64,000 nt of DNA from an uncultured Gammaproteobacteria bacterium (GTDB taxonomy: Bacteria; Pseudomonadota; Gammaproteobacteria; Eutrophobiales; Eutrophobiaceae): the NCBI GenBank assembly GCA_943788815.1, contig CALSRS010000001.1, forward strand, positions 1,111,001 to 1,175,000, given 5' to 3'. The notes under the pieces are model-generated. The model had not been told where the DNA came from, ran no database searches, and saw only the letters and a program-made list of their open reading frames with translations. Both the position numbers and the translations under genes were made by a program. Positions 9,504 to 19,332 of this stretch are shown in pieces (the first letter of the stretch is position 1; every line of letters begins with the position of its first letter).

Positions 9504-10424
9504 TTGCAGCCCATAATTTCAGTTAAACAACTGAACAAAACATACAATAATTCTTTTGTTGCATTGGAAAATATCGATCTGGATATCACCCAGGGTGAGA
9601 TCTTTGCCCTTTTGGGTCCAAATGGCGCCGGAAAAACCACGTTAATCAACATTATATGTGGAATCGTCAATCCTACTAGTGGAACTATCCTGGCAAATGG
9701 ACATGACATTATCACAGAATATCGAAAGGCAAGATCGAACATTGGGCTTGTTCCACAGGAATTATCTACAGATACCTTTGAAACTGTAATCGCATCGGTT
9801 AATTTCAGCCGCGGCTTGTTTGGCAAAGCGCAAAACCCGGAATTGGTTGAGAAGATTCTCAGGCAATTATCATTATGGGATAAACGAGACTCCAGGATTA
9901 TGACCCTGTCTGGTGGCATGAAACGTAGAGTAATGATTGCCAAGGCATTATCCCACGAGCCCAACATTCTATTTCTGGATGAACCCACAGCCGGTGTGGA
10001 TGTAGAACTTCGACAAGGCATGTGGGAAATGGTGAGAGAGCTCAGAAAGAATGGCGTTACCATTATATTAACTACACATTACATAGAAGAAGCCGAAGAT
10101 ATGGCCGACCGTATCGGGATCATTAGCAAGGGTAAAATTATCCTGGTGGATAATAAAAACACTTTGATGAAAAAACTTGGCAAGAAACAATTGAAGTTAC
10201 ATCTTCAAAGCCCGCTTACAAGTCTTCCTGAGGAGTTAAATGATTATAATCTTGAAATCACCAACGAAGGAATCGAACTAATCTATACATTCGACACGCA
10301 AAGCGAGCAGACCGGTATAGCATTGTTACTCAAAAAACTGAATGAACAAGGTATTGATTTTAAAGATCTGCAGTCTAGTGAAAGTTCACTTGAAGAAATT
10401 TTTGTCAGCCTGGTGCGGAATTAA
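9504..10424 (+). CDS. ABC transporter ATP-binding protein (ABC-2/drug-export type)
   Basis: 306 residues. Walker [10 protein letters not shown], signature LSGGMKRR and Walker [13 protein letters not shown] are all intact, followed by the switch histidine in [14 protein letters not shown]. The roughly 80-residue C-terminal extension is typical of DrrA/YadG-type exporters. The start is TTG at 9504 with AGGTG about 7 bases upstream; the earlier ATG at 9481 is out of frame. The gene is followed after 2 bp by the permease, so the two form one exporter. The substrate cannot be inferred. Transcription is divergent from the lipoprotein genes. Confidence 0.92.
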   Translation: MQPIISVKQLNKTYNNSFVALENIDLDITQGEIFALLGPNGAGKTTLINIICGIVNPTSGTILANGHDIITEYRKARSNIGLVPQELSTDTFETVIASVNFSRGLFGKAQNPELVEKILRQLSLWDKRDSRIMTLSGGMKRRVMIAKALSHEPNILFLDEPTAGVDVELRQGMWEMVRELRKNGVTIILTTHYIEEAEDMADRIGIISKGKIILVDNKNTLMKKLGKKQLKLHLQSPLTSLPEELNDYNLEITNEGIELIYTFDTQSEQTGIALLLKKLNEQGIDFKDLQSSESSLEEIFVSLVRN

Positions 10425-10426
10425 TC

Positions 10427-11188
10427 ATGAATGTTTATGCCATCATTGCCATTTTTAAATTTGAAATGTCACGCACCAGAAGAACCCTGATGCAAAGTAT
10501 TGCATCACCGGTTATCTCGACCACCCTCTACTTTATTGTTTTTGGCGCAGCCATCGGCTCTCGAATGGGTCAGATTGAAGGCGTGAGTTATGGGGCATTT
10601 ATTATCCCAGGCTTGATTATGCTGTCGATATTAAACGAGAGTATTTCCAATGCTGCGTTCGGAATCTATCTCCCGCGATTTATGGGTACAGTTTATGAAC
10701 TTTTTTCCGCCCCGATTTCCTACATAGAAATTATCATTGGATACGTAGGGGCTGCCGCAACCAAGTCATTATTATTGGGAATATTGATCCTGATAACAGC
10801 CAGATTTTTTGTCGACTACGAGATCTTACATCCGATGTGGATGTTCTGTTTTCTGTTTTTGACTGCAATCACCTTTAGTCTTTTGGGCTTTCTCATCGGT
10901 ATCTGGGCGGATGGGTTTGAAAAACTTCAGGTTGTCCCGATGATGATAATTACTCCCCTAACCTTTCTTGGTGGCAGTTTTTATACCATTGATATGCTTC
11001 CCCCACTGTGGCAAAAAATCACTTTGCTCAATCCCGTCGTTTATCTTATCAGTGGATTTCGCTGGAGCTTTTATGGCATATCAGACGTACAAGTAGGCAT
11101 CAGTCTGGGTATGATTATGTTATTTCTAATTATCTGCCTGACACTGGTCTGGTGGATCTTTAAAACCGGTTACAGAATTAAATCATAA
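10427..11188 (+). CDS. ABC-2 type transporter permease
   Basis: 253 residues with about six hydrophobic segments and the ABC-2 membrane domain pattern, including the conserved region around [16 protein letters not shown] and [14 protein letters not shown]. It partners the ATPase encoded 2 bp upstream to form an inner-membrane exporter resembling YadH/NodJ/DrrB systems. Cargo could be a lipid, polysaccharide or small molecule; nothing nearby decides this. Confidence 0.9.
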   Translation: MNVYAIIAIFKFEMSRTRRTLMQSIASPVISTTLYFIVFGAAIGSRMGQIEGVSYGAFIIPGLIMLSILNESISNAAFGIYLPRFMGTVYELFSAPISYIEIIIGYVGAAATKSLLLGILILITARFFVDYEILHPMWMFCFLFLTAITFSLLGFLIGIWADGFEKLQVVPMMIITPLTFLGGSFYTIDMLPPLWQKITLLNPVVYLISGFRWSFYGISDVQVGISLGMIMLFLIICLTLVWWIFKTGYRIKS

Positions 11189-11213
11189 AATATAAATACA
11201 TAAGGAGATAAAA

Positions 11214-11567
11214 ATGCATTATGCAATCTCAGCAACATGGGGCCCTACAGATACCACACGGGCATCTCTCCCTTTTATCTTTGCAGAATCTGCTCTTCAG
11301 GCAGGCGATACGGTCATGATCATGCTATTTCATGACTCAGTAACAATTGCAGTCAATGGATCGCATGAGAAAATGGTTCCGGTAGGGCCGCCACCGAAAT
11401 TCGCGCCCGTATTAGCCCATCCAAATGCCAGGGTTCTGGTTTGTAAACCCTGTGCTGAAGCCCGGGGAATTACCCCGGAGATGTTGGTAGAAAACTGCAC
11501 TCTGGGAGGCATGAATGATTACCATGCCGAAGTATCGAAGGACGATTGCAAAGCTGTCACATTTTAA
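11214..11567 (+). CDS. DsrE/DsrF-like family protein
   Basis: 117 residues, no signal peptide, resembling the DsrE/TusD fold: an N-terminal strand followed by ATRAxxPF-like TDTTRASLPFIFA, then AGDTVMIMLFHDSV and a cysteine pair VCKPCAEARGI. A strong ribosome site (AAGGAGAT) lies 8 bases upstream. DsrE-like proteins act as sulfur carriers or small regulators in the cytosol; here the cysteines at VCKPC could carry sulfur, but no sulfur-oxidation genes are nearby. It is the last gene of the ABC operon, closed by the terminator at 11573. Confidence 0.8.
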   Translation: MHYAISATWGPTDTTRASLPFIFAESALQAGDTVMIMLFHDSVTIAVNGSHEKMVPVGPPPKFAPVLAHPNARVLVCKPCAEARGITPEMLVENCTLGGMNDYHAEVSKDDCKAVTF

Positions 11568-11572
11568 TTCGA

Positions 11573-11605
11573 GGCAGAACAGATTATGAATCTGTTCTGC
11601 CTTTT
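11573..11605 (+). terminator. Rho-independent terminator
   Basis: Perfect 13-bp stem, GGCAGAACAGATT paired with AATCTGTTCTGCC, around a 3-base loop and followed by TTTT. It ends the ABC-DsrE operon and sits just before the stop of the convergent TonB receptor gene. Confidence 0.85.
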
Positions 11606-11611
11606 CACAAA

Positions 11612-13783
11612 TTACCAGTGGTAACTAAGCTTACCGTAAAAATTTCGTCCGATACCGGGGATACGGGCGCCCACTGGAACATCACTGTTCAGCACACGAT
11701 TAAACCCTGATAAAGGGTCCGCATAGGTCTTATCCAGCAGGTTCTCCACGCCAGCACGAATACTGATCCCTGAATCAGAAAATTCATATTGCCCATACAG
11801 ATTTAACAATCCATATCCTGGCACCTCCCGGTTGTCACCTGTCGCGCTATTGGTCGTGATGGATTGAGAAATTTTAGTCTGCTTTGCAAACACGACACCT
11901 TCGATTGCTGCATACCATCCGGGCTGGTCATAGCGTAATGTCAAACGTGTGTTGAATGGTGCAATCCTGTATAAATTATCATCAATGTCCCTGCGCTTAC
12001 CCCGGGTATAACTCAAGATACCATCCAGGCGCCAGTTTGGTGTCATTTCAACACCATACATTGCATCAAAACCGTATATCTTGGCATCAACATTGGAAAA
12101 CTGTAATGGGTTTGCGTCTCCATTTGCATTGGTACTGACCGCAATAGCAAACATATTGGAGCTGGGAGCACCCTGAATATAATCATCGACAATTCGATAA
12201 TATGCCCGGGGAGCGATATAGGCCGTGTCTGTTTGCCAGTCCATACCAAACTCAAACTGGTGAGATACTTCGGGTTTTAGTTCAACATTACCGACATAAT
12301 TATTACCATCACCGAGTCCTGCGTTTACCTCCAGCGGTATCCACATGAACCTTTCGATATAACTGGGTGATCGCACTTTTCTTGATGCACCGATCTCAAA
12401 GCTGGTTGCTTCTGAAGCGAGATATTCCAGCTTCACCACCCAGTCAATATTGTCATCGGTAATACTATGATCCAGTCCATTGAAGCTATCTCTCAACATT
12501 CTCACGGCAAAAGGAGGCGTCCCCGGCATGGATGCCATGGGTTCAAGGTTAGCAGGTTGTGCATCCACATCCTGAGTATCCATTTTTACATGGTTATATC
12601 GAATACCCAGTTCCAGTGTCGTACTTGTGGCAATATCGCCATTCCATTCTGCAAAGAATCCAAAGGTATTTGTTTTTGATTCGTTAAAGTTATTTACAAA
12701 GAATGGTTCAAAATCTGGATCCAGTACTGTGGCATTATGTTCTGCGAGATGACCATCAACCCCAAAATTAACATATCCAGAATACAGGTCGCGGTTAATA
12801 ATTAGGGCGTAACCAATTCCATTACTGTCTGAATCAACTATTCGCCTGTCATCACCGATGAAAGGTGGCAGGGGTAAGGAAGAAAAATCCGGCGCCTGTC
12901 TGAGCTTATAATTATTCATTTTGTGATCAACGTTGGAATAATTAAACTGAGCAATGACCTGGTAATCTCCTATGTACCCTTCATATTTTCCTTTGAAGAG
13001 ATCGGTGTCCAGGACTTCAATGTCCAGTGGAAGCACAGGATTTCCGGAATCACCAGTATCACTGTAGCGGTAATCTAATGAAAAACTATGATCGCCATTT
13101 TGATAACCATAACCTGCCCCCATAAAATACCGATTATAGGAAGTTGGATTGACTGAGCCGTCATCAAATGTCCGGTTATCACCATCTTCATAACTACCAA
13201 CAATATGGAAGCGATTGGAATCATTTGCAAGACTCATAATTCCACCAAGGTTAATCGCTTCATCGGCATTATGTGCTCCAAGTTCAAGGTCACCACTGAA
13301 TAGGTAATCCTTTGAGTCTGTAAACTGGCTGGTCTTATAGTTTGCCAGCACATGTCCGCCAATCCCGTTACCGTAACTTACCGATGCAATACCACGTGTT
13401 ACTTCCAGGGTATCTAGTAGTGCAGACGGCATATAATGCAACGGTGGGTCCATCCAGTTTGGCCCACCAGAATTGACATACATTCCATCTAAGCGGACGT
13501 TCATGCGTGGTCCAAACATGCCACGATACTGAGTCTGGCCACTAATAGGACCGTTATCATTCATACTACCTCCGGGCACCATGGCCATCAGCTTCGCCAC
13601 ATCTGCTGTTGAAAACATAGCTTCCCGTTGGTCAACTTCATGGTGGGAAAATCGATTATGCACGTGTCCTGACACGATGATGTATTCCATAGGAGGTTTT
13701 TCTTCCTCATGGGCAACGACATCTAATGCAACAAAATTTAACGCAACAATAATAAATTGAAAATATGTGATTAACTTTTTCAT
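11612..13783 (-). CDS. TonB-dependent receptor resembling OprC/NosA copper receptors
   Basis: 723 residues with a signal peptide (cleavage near VVAHEEE), a plug domain and a 22-strand-type beta-barrel ending in an aromatic residue (KLSYHW). The plug carries QTQYRGMFGPRMNVRLDG, then MDPP and LDTLEVTRG, which resemble the RGMxGSRLN...MDPP signature of OprC/NosA-type copper receptors. The N-terminus of the mature protein is rich in His and Glu (HEEE, HVHN, HHEVDQ). Uptake of copper or another divalent metal across the outer membrane is inferred. A His-rich small protein gene lies directly upstream, supporting a metal role. Confidence 0.82.
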   Translation of the reverse strand: MKKLITYFQFIIVALNFVALDVVAHEEEKPPMEYIIVSGHVHNRFSHHEVDQREAMFSTADVAKLMAMVPGGSMNDNGPISGQTQYRGMFGPRMNVRLDGMYVNSGGPNWMDPPLHYMPSALLDTLEVTRGIASVSYGNGIGGHVLANYKTSQFTDSKDYLFSGDLELGAHNADEAINLGGIMSLANDSNRFHIVGSYEDGDNRTFDDGSVNPTSYNRYFMGAGYGYQNGDHSFSLDYRYSDTGDSGNPVLPLDIEVLDTDLFKGKYEGYIGDYQVIAQFNYSNVDHKMNNYKLRQAPDFSSLPLPPFIGDDRRIVDSDSNGIGYALIINRDLYSGYVNFGVDGHLAEHNATVLDPDFEPFFVNNFNESKTNTFGFFAEWNGDIATSTTLELGIRYNHVKMDTQDVDAQPANLEPMASMPGTPPFAVRMLRDSFNGLDHSITDDNIDWVVKLEYLASEATSFEIGASRKVRSPSYIERFMWIPLEVNAGLGDGNNYVGNVELKPEVSHQFEFGMDWQTDTAYIAPRAYYRIVDDYIQGAPSSNMFAIAVSTNANGDANPLQFSNVDAKIYGFDAMYGVEMTPNWRLDGILSYTRGKRRDIDDNLYRIAPFNTRLTLRYDQPGWYAAIEGVVFAKQTKISQSITTNSATGDNREVPGYGLLNLYGQYEFSDSGISIRAGVENLLDKTYADPLSGFNRVLNSDVPVGARIPGIGRNFYGKLSYHW

Positions 13784-13850
13784 ACTTCACCTCAAATATA
13801 AACACCTGCACCTGTACATCACATACTGGTGCATTTAAGAAAATAAAAAA

Positions 13851-14294
13851 TTAAATGAGGTGTGGGCCAGGTGGTGCCCTTGGGGGGTGATTTTTAAGAT
13901 AGGTAACTGACTTGATGTTTTCTGTATACGCAGTTGCAGTATTTCCTGCGTTAACAATCAATAACTGCTCAGAAGTAAATATATAATTACTGATAAAACT
14001 AGCATTACCCGTCCATAAACCACAGGTTGCAGTAAAATGGTCCCCTTCTGAATTTTCGGGATGATCATTTTTATTATTTTCATGATCATGCTCATGTTCA
14101 TGATCCTCAACCTGATCCAGTGCATAGATATTATTAAGGCCAGGACACCAGACAACACCGAAAGAAAATTCACCATTCTCATCAACATTGGCAAATTCAT
14201 AACCCGGGGCAACAAGTGAACGGAGTATGACCGACACAAAAAGCAGCAAGGGCAATACTTGCTTGAAAGATTTTCTAATTCGCTTAATCGTCAT
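13851..14294 (-). CDS. His-rich exported protein, DUF2946-like
   Basis: 147 residues. A hydrophobic N-terminal segment (about residues 12-30) could be a signal or anchor. The middle holds a striking His/Asp/Glu run (DHEHEHDHENN) plus two cysteines, one in VVWCPG and one in ATCGLW. The C-terminus ends in PPRAPPGPHLI, which resembles the Pro-rich end of DUF2946 proteins often found beside metal-related TonB receptors. It lies 67 bp upstream of the OprC-like receptor on the same strand, so the two are probably an operon. A metal-binding periplasmic or membrane-associated role is inferred. Confidence 0.65.
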   Translation of the reverse strand: MTIKRIRKSFKQVLPLLLFVSVILRSLVAPGYEFANVDENGEFSFGVVWCPGLNNIYALDQVEDHEHEHDHENNKNDHPENSEGDHFTATCGLWTGNASFISNYIFTSEQLLIVNAGNTATAYTENIKSVTYLKNHPPRAPPGPHLI

Positions 14295-14408
14295 TTCAAT
14301 AACTACCTGGTAACAGTTTTATTATAATGCCAACTGAATACCAAATCGTGCATAAAAATAGTAAGATTTGATTATGTATCAATAACTTGATCTATCTCAT
14401 ATGTCGAG

Positions 14409-15395
14409 TCAGTCATTAATCTGAAGATTTAATCTTTCTTTCGCCTTTTGTTGGTAAGTAGTGTCTGCATATTTTTCCATGGGAGAAATTTCGTTAACTA
14501 TTCCTTTTTCAAGTAACAACTGAGAAATTTGACTATAACCATCAGAACTCAGCGTGCCAAACCGAACCAGACCGTGCTTTACGAATGCTTCATAAGCACC
14601 ATCGAGTATATTTCTTTCATGGCCACCAATATTAACGGCTATATTCATTGCCTCGTCACGATTCGATTCATCTAGCAACCATTCAGTGGCACGGATATAT
14701 GCCATCAGATATTTCACCAGGACATCACGATTCAATTCTCCCCAGTCCCTGCGGGTAGCAATTGAAGACGCAGGGAATTGGGGATAATGCTCTGAAAGAC
14801 TGGTCAACCTTGTATAACCCTCCGCTTCAGCTTCAATACTTGCAGGTGGGTTCATATAGGTCACATCAGCCTTGCCTGCTCTTAGAACTTGCATGCGCAT
14901 GGCTGGACCACCAGAGTTTGCAATTACCTTGTAATCACCTGGATTGACCCCATTAGCACGCAGGACCTTATCAAACATAAGCCAATAACTGACATTCAAG
15001 TTTGCCAGTGCAAAAGTTTTATCCTTGAGGTCATTAAAAGATTTGATACCAGGCCCGACAAGTAAATCATTGGTAGCTCGGGTAATGGTATGCACCACGA
15101 CAAAGTTGTCTCCCCTTTCAATTGCCCTGACGATATGATCTGCTGCCTGATGCCCCAGGTCGAGTTCAGCATTTCTCAATTTTTCAAGTTGGGCTGTCGC
15201 GTCCCCTGTCAGTATCAGCTCTACATTAATACCTTGTTCTGCGAAATACCCCTTGTCTTCGGCCACCCACATTGGCCATTTGTTGACGGATTCGCTGATG
15301 ACACCGACACGTAAATCGACAGCACCTGATGCGCTAGTCACTACGAGGAAAAGGATTAAAACTAAATATCTGCAATCACGATCGGGGAATGACAT
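14409..15395 (-). CDS. ABC transporter substrate-binding protein, NMT1/SsuA-like
   Basis: 328 residues with a signal peptide (cleavage near SASGA). The mature start LRVGVISESVNKWPMWVAEDKGYF is typical of SsuA/NMT1-type binding proteins, which bind sulfonates, pyrimidine precursors or similar small organic ions in the periplasm. It is a paralogue of the product of the upstream gene (15413-16375) with many identical blocks (HQAADH, HTITRA, NDL, SEHYPxFPASS). No permease or ATPase gene is adjacent, so the pair is orphaned here. The 17-bp gap to the neighbour indicates co-transcription. Confidence 0.85.
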   Translation of the reverse strand: MSFPDRDCRYLVLILFLVVTSASGAVDLRVGVISESVNKWPMWVAEDKGYFAEQGINVELILTGDATAQLEKLRNAELDLGHQAADHIVRAIERGDNFVVVHTITRATNDLLVGPGIKSFNDLKDKTFALANLNVSYWLMFDKVLRANGVNPGDYKVIANSGGPAMRMQVLRAGKADVTYMNPPASIEAEAEGYTRLTSLSEHYPQFPASSIATRRDWGELNRDVLVKYLMAYIRATEWLLDESNRDEAMNIAVNIGGHERNILDGAYEAFVKHGLVRFGTLSSDGYSQISQLLLEKGIVNEISPMEKYADTTYQQKAKERLNLQIND

Positions 15396-15412
15396 GATTA
15401 CATTCCTGATTA

Positions 15413-16375
15413 TTATTGCCGGGCTGCCTGTTGATAGGAAGGATCTGCGTATTTTTCCATACCTTCATATTTATCAATAACATCACCCTCAATCAGTGTT
15501 TCACCTACCAACTGTAAGCCTTCTCGACTTAATGTCCCATATCTGACTAATCCATATTTCAAGAATGTATCATAGCTACCGGGCAAGGTTTCTCGGTCAT
15601 GTCCAACATTTTCTGCAATGTCTATTGCTTCCGCACGATTCGCTGGATCTCTTAACCATTCACTGGCACGAATGTAACCACGAAGATAGGCAATAACCTT
15701 GTCACGGTTTGCCTCCATCCACTGTTTCCTGCCACCGATAGATGAGGCGGGAAATTCTGGATAGTGTTCAGACAAGTTAGTAAAACGTGTAAATCCATCC
15801 AGTTCCGCCCTTATACTGGCTGGTGCATTCATATAGGTAAATTGCGCTACATTGTCCCTGACTTTTTTCATTCTGTTTCGAGGACCACCTGATTCTGGAG
15901 ATAATTGATAGTCACCCGTATTCAGTCCATATTTTTGCAGGACTTTTTTAAACAATAACCAATAACCAGTCTGCAGGTTATCCAATGCAATGGTTTTACC
16001 TCGCAAGTCCTCATAACTATTAAATTCAGGTCGTACGATAAGATCATTAGCACCTCGTGTGATGGTATGAATAATCACATAATCCTTTCCGTCCTCAATC
16101 TCACGGACAAAATGGTCAGCAGCCTGGTGAAATATTTCCAGTTCTTCGGCATCAACCATATCCAACTGATGTTCAGACTCTCCGGTAACAATTGTTTGAA
16201 CATCTAGACCTTCATCAACAAAGAAATTTTTATCCTGGGCGATCCATAAAGGCCAGTTGTTAATTGACTGACTGATCGTACCTACACGAATTGTCTGGGC
16301 AAGGAGGAGAGGTGACGTTAATGAAGAAAATAAAACTACAAAGATAAGCAGGTAAGAATTAATTTTCATGAACAA
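15413..16375 (-). CDS. ABC transporter substrate-binding protein, NMT1/SsuA-like (paralogue)
   Basis: 320 residues, signal peptide ending near LLLAQT, then IRVGTISQSINNWPLWIAQDKNFF in the SsuA/NMT1 style. It is clearly homologous over its full length to the next gene downstream, suggesting a tandem duplication followed by ligand divergence. First gene of a two-gene unit: a terminator for the upstream ankyrin gene lies at 16393-16449, just ahead of its start. The transporter partners must be elsewhere in the genome. Confidence 0.85.
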   Translation of the reverse strand: MFMKINSYLLIFVVLFSSLTSPLLLAQTIRVGTISQSINNWPLWIAQDKNFFVDEGLDVQTIVTGESEHQLDMVDAEELEIFHQAADHFVREIEDGKDYVIIHTITRGANDLIVRPEFNSYEDLRGKTIALDNLQTGYWLLFKKVLQKYGLNTGDYQLSPESGGPRNRMKKVRDNVAQFTYMNAPASIRAELDGFTRFTNLSEHYPEFPASSIGGRKQWMEANRDKVIAYLRGYIRASEWLRDPANRAEAIDIAENVGHDRETLPGSYDTFLKYGLVRYGTLSREGLQLVGETLIEGDVIDKYEGMEKYADPSYQQAARQ

Positions 16376-16392
16376 CCTCCGGTAGTCATACT

Positions 16393-16449
16393 TAAATAAA
16401 ATGCCACAGTGATAAAAGAGTATAAAAATACTCTGCGATCACTGTGGCA
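16393..16449 (-). terminator. Terminator closing cassette 3
   Basis: A 12-bp outer stem (TGCCACAGTGAT with ATCACTGTGGCA) encloses a second stem (GAGTAT with ATACTC). On the minus strand it is followed by TTTTATTT. It lies 18 bp past the ankyrin gene stop and ends the long minus-strand cassette array. Confidence 0.8.
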
Positions 16450-16466
16450 ATGAATGTTAATTCTTA

Positions 16467-17978
16467 TTACTGACCTGGCGGCGGCGGCGCGTTGGAATCC
16501 ATCGCGTCCCGACTAGTTGTATTTGCTCCGAGTTCTTCGAGCAGCTTCGCCGTACTCTCGTGATAACCATATAATCCGCGGTATCGAAGTACAGGACTGA
16601 TACCAGATGCCATACTCCATGGAGTTTCTCCATAGTTGTCTGTCACATCTATATCAGCACCTTTTTCCGCAAGGTACTTTACAACCAGGTCGTTACCGGT
16701 AAAGGCAGCCATGTGCATGGCCGTCTGGCCTTCTTCATTCTTCGCATTAATGTTGATACCCATCTCAATAACGGTTTTAACTGCATTGTATGCGAGTTCG
16801 ATATCTTTATCTTTGGCCTCATTTCCTCCCTTAAATGCACACGCACCGGTACAAGCTGCACGGGCTGCGGCCATTAAGGAGTTGATACCACCCTTGGCAA
16901 CAATTCCCTGATCTGCTTCATATGAATTTAGTAATTCCATCAACTTTGTGTCTGCAGATATGGATGCGAGCAGAAATGGCGTGGCCCCTACCATATCAAA
17001 TGGACTTCCGTCTGGCCCTAGACGCTTACCCTTCTTAATTTGCAAGTTCGGGTCTGCGCCTGCTTCCAGAAGTGCATGGGCAAGATTATGCAGGTTATCC
17101 GGGAGTTGTCTGTATACGGGGTCGTAACGCACACCATTAAGTGCAGCAATCCCATTCGCTATGGAATGGTGCAAGGCTGAAATTCCATTCTCATCTGTAG
17201 CGTCGGGGTCTGCACCCGCTTTCAGCAAATACACCCCAAGATCCTCATGTCCGCCGGCAGCAGCAATGACCAGGGCCGTTCCATGTACCGATGTCTTCTC
17301 ATTCGGATCTGCACCGGCATCTATAATCGCCTGTGCAGAAATCACATCACCAGAACGAGCAGCGAATAACAGCGGTGTAAAACCTAAGATAGATTTGGCT
17401 GCTATGTCAGCACCATATTCCACTAATAGCTGGCTGATTTCACCGTGACCTTCTGCCGCAGCCCACATCAAGGCTGTTTGATTTTTCTTTTTTTCAGATA
17501 AGTTAGGATTTGCGCCCTTTGCCAGTAATGCAGCGACGGCTTCAGTGGCTCCTGTTTTTGAACAATTCATCAATACGGATTCACCACTCCATAAAACTGA
17601 ATTGGGGTTTGCGCCTGCCACCAGTAAATTCTTGACCAACTCATTATTGCGATTGGTACACGCAATGTACAAAGGCGTAACACCATAATCATTGGCAGCA
17701 TCAACATTAGCATCTGCAAAGAGTAACTGCTGCGTAATCTCCACGTCATCACGATGTACCGCCCAATGCAATGCCGTGGTGCCGTCTGCTTCTGAAGCAC
17801 TTACATTTGATGACTCACTGATTAATCTGGCAACAGATTCCGAATCTCCTCTTTTAACTGCCTTGATTAATTGATGTTCTCCAGCAGCAAATACAATTGA
17901 AGAGAACATACATAATAAAATGCAGCGACTGAGAAACAGTTTTGAATGGTATTTATAAGAAACGTTAAAAAACATCAT
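16467..17978 (-). CDS. Exported ankyrin-repeat protein (cassette 3)
   Basis: About 503 residues: a hydrophobic signal segment, then roughly ten ankyrin repeats (for example DGTTALHWAVHRDDVEITQQLL and EEGQTAMHMAAFTGNDLVVKYL), then a tail ending PPPPGQ. The start at 17978 is preferred because GAGG lies 8 bases upstream; the frame also opens at 17999, overlapping the DUF1552 stop. A conserved non-repeat loop carries ACTGACAF, a CxxxC pair also present in the two paralogues. A periplasmic protein-binding scaffold for its cassette partners is inferred. It is the last gene of cassette 3. Confidence 0.9.
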   Translation of the reverse strand: MMFFNVSYKYHSKLFLSRCILLCMFSSIVFAAGEHQLIKAVKRGDSESVARLISESSNVSASEADGTTALHWAVHRDDVEITQQLLFADANVDAANDYGVTPLYIACTNRNNELVKNLLVAGANPNSVLWSGESVLMNCSKTGATEAVAALLAKGANPNLSEKKKNQTALMWAAAEGHGEISQLLVEYGADIAAKSILGFTPLLFAARSGDVISAQAIIDAGADPNEKTSVHGTALVIAAAGGHEDLGVYLLKAGADPDATDENGISALHHSIANGIAALNGVRYDPVYRQLPDNLHNLAHALLEAGADPNLQIKKGKRLGPDGSPFDMVGATPFLLASISADTKLMELLNSYEADQGIVAKGGINSLMAAARAACTGACAFKGGNEAKDKDIELAYNAVKTVIEMGININAKNEEGQTAMHMAAFTGNDLVVKYLAEKGADIDVTDNYGETPWSMASGISPVLRYRGLYGYHESTAKLLEELGANTTSRDAMDSNAPPPPGQ

Positions 17979-17988
17979 GCTTATTACC

Positions 17989-19332
17989 TCATGAAACATT
18001 TAGCAGGTTAACCTTACCTGTACTGTCACCAAATTTACCTTCCTGAATACCCAGTTTGTCCATGATGGTCAGGTAAAGATTCGATATTGGTGTCTCATTC
18101 GGATAAACAAGATGCTTACCCCCTTGCAACTGCCCGGAACCACCACCTAGCAATGCAACTGGAAGATTTTGTAATAGATGTTCATTCCCATCACTCATGG
18201 AACTACCGTACATGACGATCATGTTATCCAGAAGGTTCCCTTCTATGTCCTGGGTAGCACGTAATTTCTCCAGGTAATAAGTGAATAATTGAGAATGATA
18301 AAGGTCAATCTTTGCAATTTTTTCAAGAAAAACGGGGTCATTCCTGTGATGTGATAGTGAATGATGAACATCAGGTATTCCAATCTCCTGGTATGTCCTG
18401 TTACTTTGTTCCGGAGCCGTCATAAAGGTAATCATACGAGTCATATCGGTCTGGAATGCCAGAACCTGCAGGTCAAACATCAGTTTTAGGTGATCAGCAA
18501 ATTCTGAAGGCACCCCTGACGGCCGATCAAACGAAGGGATTTCCCTTGAAGATTGTTTCTCGGCCAGCTGGATGCGTCGTTCTACATCTCTCATCCCGTC
18601 CATGTATTCATTGAGCCTTGATTTGTCTTCAACACCCACCTTATTCATGATTCGGTTTGTTGCATCGGCAATGGAATCCAGAATACTCTGCTCCTTGTGA
18701 ATACGAGTAAGTCTCAACGCAGGATCAGTACTGTTACTATCGCCAAACAATCGCTCAAACACTGCCCGAGGTCTATATTCGATCGGTAATGGTGTCGTCG
18801 GTGTACGCCAGCTTAGTGTCATCCTGTAAGCACAACTCCAGCCTTTCTCACAACTTCCTACTACATCAGTATTATGAAGTCCCAGTTCAAGTGAAGCCAA
18901 TTGGGTTGATCTCCCTAGTTCCCGCGCAATAATCTGATCGATAGAAGTCCCAACATGCCCTTCACGTAATGGGTGGACACCGGTGAGATAGACGCCGCCA
19001 GCTCTCTCATGGGGGGCTGATTCACCTTCTCCGGGCAGAGCATCACCTTCGGTATTATGCATACCACTTAGTACCAACATCTGGTCGCGGTAAGGCGCTA
19101 ATGGTTCCATAGTCTTTGATAGCTTAAAATCTTTTCCTGAATCTTCAGGAGACCAGTTGTTCATGTTCATTCCATTGGGAACATAGACAATGGAAAACCG
19201 TTTTGGCACTTCTGCCTTGTCTCCTGGTGCAGCAAGTGCTGGAAACATTGCATCAAGTACTGGCAGAGCCACGCTGGCACCTGCACCTCGTAAAAATGTA
19301 CGGCGAGGTATGGATCGTTTAAATATCATCAT
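17989..19332 (-). CDS. DUF1552 (HXXSHH) family Tat-exported protein (cassette 3)
   Basis: 447 residues from ATG at 19332; the frame is open to 19371, but Met-Met-Ile-Phe at 19332 matches the other copies and overlaps the upstream stop by 14 nt. The twin-arginine motif SIPRRTFLRG and the hydrophobic segment point to Tat export. Later motifs are PHERAGGVYLTGVHP, a Cys pair near residues 161-168 (CEKGWSC), HHSLSHH and YGSSMSDGNEH. Tat export suggests folding with a cofactor or partner before translocation, which is inference; the family has no assigned activity. The ankyrin gene follows directly. Confidence 0.9.
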   Translation of the reverse strand: MMIFKRSIPRRTFLRGAGASVALPVLDAMFPALAAPGDKAEVPKRFSIVYVPNGMNMNNWSPEDSGKDFKLSKTMEPLAPYRDQMLVLSGMHNTEGDALPGEGESAPHERAGGVYLTGVHPLREGHVGTSIDQIIARELGRSTQLASLELGLHNTDVVGSCEKGWSCAYRMTLSWRTPTTPLPIEYRPRAVFERLFGDSNSTDPALRLTRIHKEQSILDSIADATNRIMNKVGVEDKSRLNEYMDGMRDVERRIQLAEKQSSREIPSFDRPSGVPSEFADHLKLMFDLQVLAFQTDMTRMITFMTAPEQSNRTYQEIGIPDVHHSLSHHRNDPVFLEKIAKIDLYHSQLFTYYLEKLRATQDIEGNLLDNMIVMYGSSMSDGNEHLLQNLPVALLGGGSGQLQGGKHLVYPNETPISNLYLTIMDKLGIQEGKFGDSTGKVNLLNVS

